NCBI GenBank assembly: GCA_003450735.1
Contig: DMEZ01000072.1
Location: 22,075 to 86,074, forward strand
DNA length: 64,000 nt
Source of the DNA: Elusimicrobiota bacterium
GTDB lineage: Bacteria; Elusimicrobiota; Elusimicrobia; UBA1565
Reading direction: 5' to 3'
Shown: positions 28,501 through 33,833 of the stretch, piece after piece
How positions within the stretch are numbered: position 1 is the stretch's first letter
How the letters are laid out: every line of letters starts with the position of its first letter
Notes under the pieces: generated by a model
The model's input: the letters and a program-made list of their open reading frames with translations, nothing else
Told to the model about the DNA's origin: nothing
The model's database searches: none
Translations under genes and position numbers: made by a program

Positions 28501-29856
28501 GCCGGCCGCGGAGAGGCCGGCCCCGACGTTGGCGTAGGTGAAGTTCCCCGCCAGAGGCTTCTGGACGCCCGAGAGAAGATGGAAGCCGTCCCCGCCGTTG
28601 CCCGAAGCGCTGTTCTGCGCCAGGAAGTTGCCCGACGAGGCCCTCACGATGAAGCCGTCCCCGCCGTTCAGGTACGATTCGTTCTGGAGGAGCACGTTGG
28701 CGTCGGACGCCGCGTCGAGCCGCAGGCCGCTGCCGTTCTGCCCGAACACGAGGTTCTGGACGAGGAGGTTGTAGGGCGAGGCGCTCAGGAAGAACCCGTC
28801 GCCTCCTCCGGCCCTGCCGTTCGAGAAGAGCGCGTTGCCGCGGAAGGTGGAGCTCGAGGCGCCGAGCAGGTGCACCGCGGGGCCCGAGGAGAAGCTGATG
28901 GAGTTGTACGAGAAGGTCGCGTCGGAGGCGCCGAGCAGGGTCAGGCCCGTGAAGCCGCCCCGGAAGGTGGAGCTCGAGATGACCGCCCTCGCCCGGGTGG
29001 CGATGCAGACGCCGAACTTGTCCGGGGAGGAGGGGTCTCCGAGCTCCTGGAAGAGGGCGTGCGCGGCGTAGAAGCCGGTCGCGTGGCTGCTCAGGCTGCG
29101 GAGGAAGGAGCTCTTCGCCAGGTTCCGGGAAGCCACGCGGACGTTCCTCGTCAGGTTCACCAGCCTGAGCGTGCGGCTCGCGTCGTGATCGTACTCCAGG
29201 CCCTGCCCCCAGGAGATCGTCGCATTGTCCCAGAAGGTGATGATCCCGTTGAGGGAGCGGAACTCGGTCTGCTCCCCTTCCCCGAGCTCGGTGCGGGTGA
29301 CGGCGATGACGTCGCCGGGCTTCCAGCCGTTCACGTCCGCGATGGGGAGGCTCGCCTGGGTGGCGTTCCTGGGAAGGCTCGCCTGGGGGATGCCGAACGG
29401 GGCCCGGGCCGCCCCGCGCAGGGTGAGGTTCCCTCCGTCCTGGACGACCAGGCCGTACTGGCCCGAGACCGTGCCGGAGGCCAGGACGATGCCGGCTCCG
29501 ATCCCCGCGGGGATGGGGTCCGCGTCGGTGCCTGCGTCGAGCAGGCCCCCCGGCATGATGGTCAGATCGCCCGCCGTCAGGGTCAGGCTGCTCGAAGCGA
29601 CCCGGCTCATCTTGAGCGTCCCCTTCACGCTCAGGCTCGCCGCGGTGGCCGCCAGGTTGTCGACCGTGACGATGTGGGTGTTCTGGACGGTGACCGTGTC
29701 GCCGGCGCCTGGGACCACCCCGCCGACCCAGGTGACGGCCAACGACCAGTTGCCGCTCTGCGAGGACTGGATGGCCGCGCTCTGCGCGCCGACCGCGCAG
29801 AGCGCGAGCGCCGCGAGCGCACCAGCCAGGGAGTTTATTCGGCGCCGTCTATCCAT
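13531..29856 (-). CDS. Giant 5441-residue secreted FN3-repeat protein with type-IX-like sorting domain
   Basis: Signal peptide about 1-28. Residues 30-115 resemble a G8 domain (GNWSLAVTWVGG, then a Val-Pro-x-Ala-Gly-Asp and H-I-V-T-V pattern). Residues about 190-480 form a right-handed beta-helix with repeating Asn/Gly-rich coils (NSASGNGGDGFHLL). Residues about 480-810 are beta-rich and unassigned. Residues about 812-5212 hold 46 fibronectin-III-like modules, then a ZU5-like segment ending in HFSLFQIM, and a C-terminal domain (about 5353-5441) starting AFPNPLRPAQG and ending in GVYYVLAEG...KVAVQR, as in FlgD-like and type A sorting domains. The protein is likely exported, passed across the outer membrane and displayed or released as an adhesin or matrix component. 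Transcription starts from a good promoter at 29900-29928; PorV follows by ATGA overlap. No frameshift is visible across 16.3 kb. Confidence 0.9.
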   Translation of the reverse strand: MDRRRRINSLAGALAALALCAVGAQSAAIQSSQSGNWSLAVTWVGGVVPGAGDTVTVQNTHIVTVDNLAATAASLSVKGTLKMSRVASSSLTLTAGDLTIMPGGLLDAGTDADPIPAGIGAGIVLASGTVSGQYGLVVQDGGNLTLRGAARAPFGIPQASLPRNATQASLPIADVNGWKPGDVIAVTRTELGEGEQTEFRSLNGIITFWDNATISWGQGLEYDHDASRTLRLVNLTRNVRVASRNLAKSSFLRSLSSHATGFYAAHALFQELGDPSSPDKFGVCIATRARAVISSSTFRGGFTGLTLLGASDATFSYNSISFSSGPAVHLLGASSSTFRGNALFSNGRAGGGDGFFLSASPYNLLVQNLVFGQNGSGLRLDAASDANVLLQNESYLNGGDGFIVRASSGNFLAQNSASGNGGDGFHLLSGVQKPLAGNFTYANVGAGLSAAGSSADVFEGDLGDASAPDGASVSIDTGAHSASLSLRRVNLTGLPAIDEYDAPGKSLLSFGHNQELGALRLWGDYLLSGSTLTLDHSQRLLVSTATVPALVRGSGHSASVSALSDANALTQLVSIVYRSGQWRVDGSSSGANLVSFTGDQSGKAVPASNTQFTLRFTQGPAPAEGDRLEFVLGAATADQNRQKRLLFAGSAASSNRGRSKLTVAPGAGLVLRGMATAYALLDSFEGTVPYYSFVCSGAFTAAYATMSNLDPDGLQLSGSGGVSLASSTFDLFGMVERTTGSFITARALTSAATFYGVQFAMSRSTAGAGAAYNVRVMEEDSALSWYFSAPSGPYRGRRREYDPNGKVTWDPVGPPDSPSIYALAKTSVTLTYELTDAVAYVAQASTMADFSGTRFSSSTDNPALERLSLQGLDQNTLYYYRVGAVWGGTTYYQSTDPTNLGTLTREVANIEIKAVHISSATLCWNALSPAPQKDSSFGYQLAASTAPDFSGLTSVAVSQDPLVSTVTVYGLNPNKTHYFRAGGLNASGVPNHVGGGSGVTLSNGVPPPGLPTVRGVSTGTIQVGYLAVVAEGYVLQGSTDQDFQHIRTSATSGTFLTRLSLVNSPTSTIFPNTTYYLRIGAINMGATNFADVAPFSTSTLALPPTGLQVDRVYGTSMTVNWVPLPNTDMALASMSCEGYLLEASSKTDFTATILSTKTMNVDLSTLTLTGLMGRTTYYLRVGSLNWASASSTAPLVSTITLTGSAPTSTEVTGVFNSSLTYSYSLVGASGYVVQASTASDFSGTLTSTSTDNPGLAALTPSDLYPNTTYYLRAGAMWGYDILYASSRSAVTLANPVSNEQLYGVNFTTCVTMNWVPRPTADQQGSTSTSEGYLLQASTMSDFSGIVYSSSTPNVSLSTLTVEGLSAVTTYYLRACSLNWQSQANFYTAVYSTRTNGNDPPLSPVPSAVYRTSATVSFGLSGAPNYLVQASTHPDFFGTLFTANGVVSPLTVTGLSANTTYYLRAGAIASQVTSYALTTPVSTPTLTVLAANPQGAGIFFTSVTVNWNALPAAPQADSSEGYLLQASTDSLFRGALFSSRNSAVGQSTLSVTGLSTSKTYYLRVGGLNWAGAANFVPAGSGATLAGLAPVSPAAYASFKSSATIAWGLVSADGYTVDASTASDLSGTLFTASSLSPSADRLTPAGLAANTTYFFRAGALWGTSTVYASALSTSTLSADVTNAQAASIFITSATFNWTPLPAGPQADTAEGYLLQASQASDFSSGVKSSATPSVSLSTLTLTGLASDVEYRYRVGGLNWNGTPNFPGVLTFHTLAGPAPASPLLAGIGLSSAAVSYGAVGADGYAVQASTAADFSTVLSSASSGQTIQLAPQNLLPNTTYYLRAASNWGGTLLFSGIVLSSSTLANPVGGTPALSVFITSITAAWTPLPSAAAAGSSNSAEGYLLQASTDPGFRGVLFSSAALDVSASALTLRGLAVQTTYYLRLATLDWSSGANFRNLSSRVTLNGPVPAAPAASLHRTSATVSYGLVSADGYRVDASTAADFSGTVVSSATASPELDVLSPAGLDPNTTYYLRAAAVWGSTFSYASAQAAATLANAPSGVQQASVFYTSVTLNWAALPEAAQQGSSNSASGYLLQASTAGDFSGLLRSSRTPNVSLSTLTVRGLNAGATYYFRVGSLNWGSVSNPASGGWVRTSGGNPPGSPAVSAAGLSSATVSWLPAATQGYVVEASTDPDFEALLLSSSTPNAALAALSVGGLYPNTTYYLRAGGLEYGVTTYAGAFLSSPTLANLVSNVQTAALYATSFTVSWTRLPTAAEAGSSNTAEGYLLEACQNADFGGAVFSSATPSALKASLSVGGLSTRTTYYYRVGTLGHDGRAHYAGGESTATVAGPAPGSPAMGAPFRSSMSVTYTPVGAEVYVVDLSTAQDFGGTLFSSSTESGAGASLIVDGLQNNTTYYIRVGALWDGQVAALAASPGSTLARPLSDLRLVAVHYTSATLDWTALPDASAGQSFTAEGYVLQASTAPDFSGIVRSSSTSDVAQSTLTVRNLNAGTTYYFRAGSLNWQSAPDFELWVSSWTRGGSPPANPTVTAVYYSSASLAWGLSDGEAYVVEASTDPDFTGAFLSSASANPAQSSLAVLGLDTNTTYYFRAGSVKAGATTYAAATPESIATQARLVSGVEFKAVHVTSFTVCWVPLPAAAAEGSSSSASGYLVQASPEEDFSGAVYSSATLNVSLSTLTVSGLSTRTTYYLRVGTLNFGDRPGYVGPTSTRTAPGLGPLAPAAAQVSLTSMSVVYGPVGASGYSAEASTAADFTGTLVSSATASPSLASLVLTGLDANTTYYLRAGAWWDGAYIHSTAAAPASTLADAPEGFQAQVVFYTSATFSWAPLPAGPQASTAEGYLLQASTAPDFTGIVRSSWTPNVFLSTLTVAGLGAGVHYYFRANSLNWGSAENPTSPVDSLTVAGTPPADPVVAAVYESSVTLNWGTVATEAYVVEASTDPDFQAAGPSSATPNPALNALAVTGLDRNTTYWFRVGGLESGVTTYAAAVPGSTSTLARLALGGHTLEVFPSSLTVSWGRLPTAEEEGSSSSCSGYLLSASTDPAFRGVLFSSATPSVFQSTLTLTGLATHTTYYLRVGVRNWGGRENHSSISSTLTAIGPPPGSPSVFSVHRSSVMVAYSTVGAAGYALEASTDAAFRGTLHSETTLSPWVNALAVQGLDPNATYYLRAAALWEGAPSYASSLSTPTLARAVWAQQVALLGITSATLNWAALPSAAQEGSSSSAQGYVLQASSAPDFSGTLTSSFTANIALSTLTLSGLSSSVTYYFRVGTLNWASTPGFDDSLWALMLAGPVPGSPQAAAVHVSSLTVSFGAVGADGYVVEASTDASFLGLVHSSATPASPAQLSPTVFPNTTYYLRAGALWGGTTLYASVAGSTATLANLPAGLRFARVFITSAAIAWDRLPSAEEAGSSSTAEGYRLEGSTDQAFRGVVFSSATESVLQSTLTLSGLATQTTYYFRVATLNWNGTPSFEAADSTWMAPGPPPDTAAVYEAFGASLSVRFSLMSADGYEVRASSAADFSGTVFSSASASAGSLTLHSLERNTTYYFKAGALWGAATSYGASSSSSTLPDPASGFGFAAVFITSATLHWTPMPTAAQAGSTSTSEGYVLQASTAADFTGLVFSSVTTDVAVTTLTVRFMPGDTTNYFRLGTLNWPGAAHFAAAGSTLTLRGPAPAVQALVDAYVSSAAVSYGFTDGTGYRVEASTALDFSGTVRSSETPSALLQTLTVRDLLPNTTYYLRSAALWGGTPSYVPGAPLSTATLTNLAANLAVLQTHITSFTASWSMLPPPSVAGSSNTCEGYLLEASTAADFSGTVFSTASASAWSSTLSVSGLWTQKTYYLRLGTRNWTERLNFTSGLSTRTPIGPAPGAGAASVVFLSSLTVSFRPVGASGYVVEASTYADFSQAVHSSATTNGLLSALALEGLEPNTTYFLRTGALWDGEASTAPAGPASTSTLANAASGPDIASVFITSVTVNWVPLPGAALEGSSNTSEGYLLQASTQADFSGVLYSSSTADVGVSTLTLLGIPGDTTFYFRVGALNWNSNPRFMSAGSTKTLQGPAPGSVLVAQAERSSAAVSFGLVGADSYRVDASTAEDFSGVLLSSASFSSAALSVQGLHANTTYYLRAAALWGGTPSFAAASPPSTPTLAAILGVPQTAAVYPTSITVNWAALPGPAFGSSNTAGGYQLEASTDSQFRGLIRSSSTLDVALSTLTVRGLLTQTLYHYRVASLNWALLPTYYWAASAETRTGHAPGQPQAPAVHETSMTVTYTLVDAERYVVQASSGQDFTGTVLSSETPNPSVTQLQITGMIPNTTYFVRAGAVWDATTAYAMLSTASLANLPPGEGQPLEVFFTSATVGWPRLPFYYEINYSSTCEGYLLQASTAADFSGSVRSTRTPYVGLSTLTVSGLLSSSTYYFRVGSLNWRGSVNYILAGSTFTFGPPKPGTPAYVQVGSTTITASFSTAAVEGYVLEASQFYDFTEGNVFSSVTWNASHPSLRVEGLWENTSFFVRVGAFAGGATSYADAAASTSTLARDLTYAQVVQSSVTTAAVSWVPWPPGGAGSSTTCEGYWLEASTSAAFSPVASSSRTPSPWVQEMWLSGLNPSTTYYFRVGAVNWNGVPDFVSAGAAKTLPGSAVEEPAAVMYRSSAAITYPPIDGDGYVAEASTASDFSGMVKSSATPSNSLGALVVSGLDPNTTYHLRLGVLWSQTTSYASAAPSPAATRPLAISNPVMAALFFTSATVHWPPLPAAAQAGSSSTAEGYALEASTSPDFTGTVLSSVTAGVSLSTLTVRGLVGDSTYYFRVGTLNWASQATDLLAGSTWTAPLPAPGSPSVLAVYASSATLAWTSAGAEGYSALACADAGFTGTVISSTAYDPQALSLTLQGLSPDTTYYLRAEALWISSAIHASAGVALTSAAVPGAAAGVTFPQIFRSSMSVAWSSGTAAGGFNRADTLYRLELATSTDYTTASSSVEVSALSATLAGLLAQTTYYARVRAVNRGGEPTPALVLGSTQTLSLPTPGAFSAAALGVSSIAWTWLDIEGEEGYRVVTTTGGRLSGGLAAGTVLWDELRLSTNTAYTRQVAAFAGPAASTAAALTRYTLAAPPTGFAFLEVFATSVTVQWAANTNPAGTSYRIEYWKAGAATETAVVAATSGAVTGLLSAATYYLTVRALNGDGLGSTHDAVLSTATLVQTSYGETVDPNRTQSLVFYPADGEVRLEIPAFAFPGQVSVTLQTPDQFPSAGGGMTAVGSGIQVAIQPAIQPARDVLLSIGYTAAKAAGKDERRFIIARYHESGIWTPLPSTVDASARKVLARTNHFSLFQIMQANPSDSVDSVRAFPNPLRPAQGHTFMTFADLPADSRLRIFTLVGEFVKEFTASAAGVASWDGTNSAGQSVASGVYYVLAEGAGDKKTFKVAVQR
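14221..27420 (-). repeat. 46 FN3-like modules as 23 alternating A/B pairs
   Basis: I counted 23 A modules (typical core: Thr-x-x-Tyr-x-x-V-x-A-x-x-Y-x-V-x-A-S-T, later NTTYYLRAGALWG) alternating strictly with 23 B modules (typical: VTVNWxxLP, an 8-12 residue Ser-rich loop, EGYLLQASTxxDF, later TTYYFRVGxLNW). Average module about 287 bp and pair about 574 bp. The last two pairs are diverged: A23 has SSIAWTWLD and B22-B23 lack the LP-Ser loop. Protein-level similarity is strong but DNA copies are clearly divergent, so the array is old rather than newly expanded. Confidence 0.9.
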
Positions 29857-29899
29857 GCGGGGACAGGTCTCTATTAGGGAAATAAACCGTTCCCCCCGT

Positions 29900-29928
29900 T
29901 ATGTAGCCCTAAAACCCCGGAAAGTCAA
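29900..29928 (-). promoter_or_regulatory. Sigma70-type promoter of the giant FN3 gene
   Basis: On the minus strand TTGACT (29928-29923), a 17-base spacer and TACATA (29905-29900) precede the ATG (29856) by about 43 bases. -35 is 5 of 6 and -10 is 4 of 6 to consensus. No strong Shine-Dalgarno is seen before the ATG. Confidence 0.7.
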
Positions 29929-29950
29929 TAACAGAAAGGTTACAGACTTT

Positions 29951-30685
29951 TCAGGGCTGTTCGGGCTCCGCGGGAGGCGGGAGGCGCCCGGCGCGGCGCA
30001 TGCGCTGGAGGTACACGTCGATCTTCTGCAGGGTGACGGGGTCGGGCTGGGTGGGGTTGAGGCGGTAGGGGCTGGGCAGGGCGGCGACGAGGGCCACGGC
30101 CTCCTCCGGGCTGAGGTCGGCGGCGTGCTTCTCGAAATAGGCGAGGCTGGCCGCCTCGGCGCCGAAGATGCCCACCCCCCACTCCACGATGTTCAGGTAG
30201 ATCTCGAGGATGCGGTCCTTGTCGAGGGAGCGGTCGATGTGGCGCGCGATGAGCAGTTCCCTCAGCTTGCGCATGGGCGTCCTACTGGGAGACAGGAAGA
30301 GGTTCCGCGCCACCTGCTGGGTGATGGTGCTCGCGCCGCGGGAGAGCCTGCGCCTCTTGAGGTTGTAGCCGGCCGCCTGCCGGAGGGCCTCCCAATCCAC
30401 TCCCCGGTGGGAGTAGAAGCGGTCGTCTTCGGCGATGAGCACCGCGTAGCGCAGGTACGGAGAGATCCCTTCGAGCGGGACCCAGACCATGGAGACCGCG
30501 GGATGCCCCCCCTTGGACAGCACCCGCCGGACGTAGAGCTCCACGTACTTCGTCGTTCGCGGGTTGTCCATCCGCAGGACGGAGACGTCCGGCAGCCACG
30601 CCTGGTAGGCCGCCGCGACAGCCGCGGACAGCAGGAAGGCCGCGAAGACGGCGGCGAAGGTCTTTCCGGTCAGCTCGTTTCCCAA
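29951..30685 (-). CDS. mtgA: Monofunctional peptidoglycan glycosyltransferase
   Basis: 244 residues of the GT51 family, polymerising lipid II into glycan strands without a transpeptidase domain. A single N-terminal membrane helix (about 8-27) anchors it in the inner membrane. The active-site motifs are all present: EDDRFYSHRGVD with the catalytic Glu, RGASTITQQVARNLFLS, and KDRILEIYLNIVEWG. The length is normal for MtgA. It appears to start at TTG 30685, 4 bases after the addA stop, with GGGAG inside the end of addA as ribosome binding site. It therefore looks like the last gene of the NYN-addB-addA operon. Confidence 0.93.
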   Translation of the reverse strand: MGNELTGKTFAAVFAAFLLSAAVAAAYQAWLPDVSVLRMDNPRTTKYVELYVRRVLSKGGHPAVSMVWVPLEGISPYLRYAVLIAEDDRFYSHRGVDWEALRQAAGYNLKRRRLSRGASTITQQVARNLFLSPSRTPMRKLRELLIARHIDRSLDKDRILEIYLNIVEWGVGIFGAEAASLAYFEKHAADLSPEEAVALVAALPSPYRLNPTQPDPVTLQKIDVYLQRMRRAGRLPPPAEPEQP

Positions 30686-30689
30686 AAGC

Positions 30690-33600
30690 TCAGGGCTCCC
30701 TTAAGAGGATAAGCTCGAAACGCACTTTCCGCAATCCCAGGGCCCCCTCGACCGCCTTCGAGTAGAGCTCCCCCTGCGCCCCCTCCTTCGGGGCGCGGCC
30801 GGTCTTGTAGTCGTAGACCACGACCCCCTGCTCGTCTTGGCAGACCAGGTCCATGACGCCCCGTACGGTCGCAGTCCCCCGCCTCATGACGAAGGGCAGT
30901 TCCCGGCCAAGGATCTCGCTGGCCGCGATGCGCTTCGCGGCCTTGGACGCGAGGAACTTCTCGAGGAGCCCCCGGGCTTCCATGACCAGGGCCTTCTCGT
31001 CCTGCCCGGGCGCGTCGAGGCAGACGGCGCGGGCGGCCTCGGAGACGGCCTTCCCGAGGTCTGCGCCCTTCCGGTAGTCCCAGCGCTCGAGGACGGCATG
31101 GCAGAGGCTGCCCAGCAAGGCGGCGCGCGCCGACCGGGGCCCGCGCTCGCCGGATTCGCTCGCGTCCTCCCCGGCGGCGCTGGGCCGGAGGAAGAGCGGG
31201 GCCTTGGACAGGGCCTCCTCCCTCTTCCGGCGGGCCTCCCAGGCCTTGGCGAAGGCCTCCCCCTCGGGCAGGCGGAACCCCTCCAGGACCGTCCTGGGGA
31301 GGGACCTGCGGTCCTGCTCGGGGGCTGGGAGGGTCCTTCGAGGCAGGGCGCCGGCATCGTCGAGGAGCCCGGCGAAAGTGCCCTTGGAGCCCGGCCCGCC
31401 CAGGAGGATGAGGCGCTCCTTGGGCCTCGTCATGCCGACGTAGAGGACGCGGAGCTCCTCGGCCTTCTGCCGGACCTTCTCTTCGGCCGCGAGGACGGCC
31501 ATCGCGGCGTTCTGAACGCCTCCCTCGCCGAGCCGCAAACCCACCGTCCCGTCGGCCCAGCGCACGAAGACGGCGCCGCCGCCCCCGCCCCGGGGCGCCG
31601 AGGCCAGGTTGGGCATGAGCACGACGGGATACTCGAGGCCCTTGGCCTTGTGCACCGTGAGCAGGCGCACCGCGTCGAGCCCCTCGTCGGCGAGCGGGCT
31701 TTCCCCTTCCTCGTGCAGCTCCCGAACGGACTCCTCCACTTCCGCGATGAACTCCTTGAGAGTCGCCCCGCGCTCCCCGGCGTCCCAGGCAAGACGGCTG
31801 AACTTGAGGAGGTTCGAGGCGGTCTGCTGGTGGTGGTAGGCGGCCGCGGAGAGCTCCACGAAGGGCGTCTCCTCCATGACCAGGCGCACGAGCTCCGGCA
31901 TGGGGCGGCGCCCCGCGGCCGCGTTGAGGCGCCGAAGGAGGGCGTAGAGCGGCTCCGCGACGGTGCCTCCCTTCCGATAGTCAAGCTTCCCAGCGCGGGC
32001 CAGCCGGCAGACCTCCTCGTCCTCGAAGCCGGCCAGCGGCGAGCGGAGCAGTCCGACCAGCGAGAGCGCGTCGTCCGGGTCGTCGGCCGCGCGCAGGAGG
32101 TTCAGGAAGTCCACGACCTCCTGCGCCGCGTAGAAGCGCCGCTCCCCCTCCACCACGTAGGGGATGCCCCGCCGGCGCAGGGCGTCGAGGTAGACGGGCA
32201 AAGGGCTCGTGACCCGCAGGACGATGGCGATGTCCTTGAGCGGCATGCTCGGGGGCCGCTTCTCGATCCAGCCGGCGATCCACTCGGCCTCGGCGGCCCG
32301 CGCCTCGTCGGCCTTGAGCTTGGAGCCCTCCGCGGCCTGGAAGCCCACCCACTCCACCGCGCCGGGAGCCTCCCCCTGGGCCGGGCCGGGATAGATGGGC
32401 AGGTAGCCCGGCTGGAGCCCAGCCCGCGCGCGCATGAGCGGCTCAAAGCAGCGGTTGACCGCCTCCACGACTTCGGGGCGGCTGCGGAAGTTGGTCTGCA
32501 GGGCGCAGGAGAGGGCCCCGTGCCTCTCCAGGTGCTCCGTGAACGACTCGAAGGCGAGCATGTCGGCGCCGCGGAAGCGGTAAATCGACTGCTTGGGGTC
32601 GCCCACGACGAAGAGCTTCCCCTCGGCCGGCTTCGAGCGGCGCCACTCCTCGGCCGAGCTCTTCTCCCGCTCGCCGAGGAAGAGGAGCAGTTCCCCCTGC
32701 AGGGGGTCGGTGTCCTGGAACTCGTCGATGAGCAGGGCCTTGAAGCGCCGCTTGAGGTCCTCCCGGACGCCCGGCTGGCCCCGGACGAGGTCGCGGGCCG
32801 AGACGAGGAGGTCGTCGTAGGAGAGGAAGCCCCGCCGGCGGTAGAGGACGCGGAAGGCCTCGACGAAGGGGCGCACGAGGGCGACGGCGCAGGCGAGGAG
32901 TTCCTCCGCCGCCGGGTCGAGCTTGACGGCGACCTCCGCGAGGGCGTCGTACTCCTCCTCCCCCTCCGGGGGCCAGCTTTTGGGCCAGCTGGCCGGGTTC
33001 TTGGTGGGGCGGGGCGGACGCTCATGCGTCCGCCCCGCGGCGGCCGCCTCGAAGGCGCCCTTCATCCAGTCCAGGTACGCCAGGATGCTGCCCTTCGGCT
33101 TCGGGCCCGACCCCTTGAGACGCTCGCAGGCCGCGGCCATCTGCTTGAGCCGGTCCTTCATCTCAGGACCTAAGCCGGTCTTGTCCAAATCCACCCGTGG
33201 GCTCGCGAGGCCGCGCGCGAGGTCGTGCAGGACCTCCACGGAAGCCCCGGCCAGGGCCTTCTTCCAGAGCGCCTTGCGGGGAGGGGCCTCCCCGAGCTCC
33301 CGGTCGAGCCAGAGCGCCCACTCCCCCTCGAAGAGCTCGTCGAAGGCGGCTTCGTCGGCGTCTACCTGGAAGTCCGGCGCCACCCCGGCCTCCAGCGGGT
33401 AGAGCCGCAGGAGGGAGGAGCAGAAGGAGTGGATGGTGCCGATCTCGGCCCGGTCGAGTTCCTTGAGGGCGGTCTGGGAGAGCGCGAGAACCTGCTCGGG
33501 CGTCCGCTTGAAGCGCTTCCGGAGCTCCTGGAGCAGGTCGTCCATTCGCGCGCGCCGCTTCTCGTCGAGCTCGCCGCCCTCGATGCGGGCGGAGAGGTCG

Positions 33601-33833
33601 CCCAGGGCCTCGGCCAGGCGCAGGCGGATCTCGGAGGCGGCCTTGTCGGTGAAGGTGAGGGCGACGATCTCCTCGACCTTCGCGGGGACGCCGCCGCGCC
33701 CGCCGAGCAGAAGGGAGAGGACGCGGTCGATGAGCAGGGTCGTCTTGCCGGTGCCGGCCCCGGCCTCGACGATGACGTTCTTCTCGAGCTCGAAGCGGGC
33801 GAGCTCCCGGGCCGCGGCGTCGCGCAAACTCAC
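30690..33833 (-). CDS. addA: AddA-type helicase-nuclease subunit (UvrD-like helicase)
   Basis: 1047 residues from GTG 33833. A superfamily-1A helicase core has Walker A GAGTGKT at 25-31, TFTDKAASEIRLRL, the helicase motif DEFQDTDPLQ, VGDPKQSIYRFRGAD, and LRLLTVHKAKGLEYPVVLMP. The C-terminal PD-(D/E)XK nuclease carries GVMDLV and YDYKTGR with Lys1010. With AddB this makes an ATP-driven double-strand-break resection enzyme equivalent to RecBCD. Start and upstream addB stop overlap as GTGA. I call it AddA rather than RecB because the partner has the AddB layout with an iron-sulfur nuclease and there is no RecD. Confidence 0.9.
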   Translation of the reverse strand: MSLRDAAARELARFELEKNVIVEAGAGTGKTTLLIDRVLSLLLGGRGGVPAKVEEIVALTFTDKAASEIRLRLAEALGDLSARIEGGELDEKRRARMDDLLQELRKRFKRTPEQVLALSQTALKELDRAEIGTIHSFCSSLLRLYPLEAGVAPDFQVDADEAAFDELFEGEWALWLDRELGEAPPRKALWKKALAGASVEVLHDLARGLASPRVDLDKTGLGPEMKDRLKQMAAACERLKGSGPKPKGSILAYLDWMKGAFEAAAAGRTHERPPRPTKNPASWPKSWPPEGEEEYDALAEVAVKLDPAAEELLACAVALVRPFVEAFRVLYRRRGFLSYDDLLVSARDLVRGQPGVREDLKRRFKALLIDEFQDTDPLQGELLLFLGEREKSSAEEWRRSKPAEGKLFVVGDPKQSIYRFRGADMLAFESFTEHLERHGALSCALQTNFRSRPEVVEAVNRCFEPLMRARAGLQPGYLPIYPGPAQGEAPGAVEWVGFQAAEGSKLKADEARAAEAEWIAGWIEKRPPSMPLKDIAIVLRVTSPLPVYLDALRRRGIPYVVEGERRFYAAQEVVDFLNLLRAADDPDDALSLVGLLRSPLAGFEDEEVCRLARAGKLDYRKGGTVAEPLYALLRRLNAAAGRRPMPELVRLVMEETPFVELSAAAYHHQQTASNLLKFSRLAWDAGERGATLKEFIAEVEESVRELHEEGESPLADEGLDAVRLLTVHKAKGLEYPVVLMPNLASAPRGGGGGAVFVRWADGTVGLRLGEGGVQNAAMAVLAAEEKVRQKAEELRVLYVGMTRPKERLILLGGPGSKGTFAGLLDDAGALPRRTLPAPEQDRRSLPRTVLEGFRLPEGEAFAKAWEARRKREEALSKAPLFLRPSAAGEDASESGERGPRSARAALLGSLCHAVLERWDYRKGADLGKAVSEAARAVCLDAPGQDEKALVMEARGLLEKFLASKAAKRIAASEILGRELPFVMRRGTATVRGVMDLVCQDEQGVVVYDYKTGRAPKEGAQGELYSKAVEGALGLRKVRFELILLREP

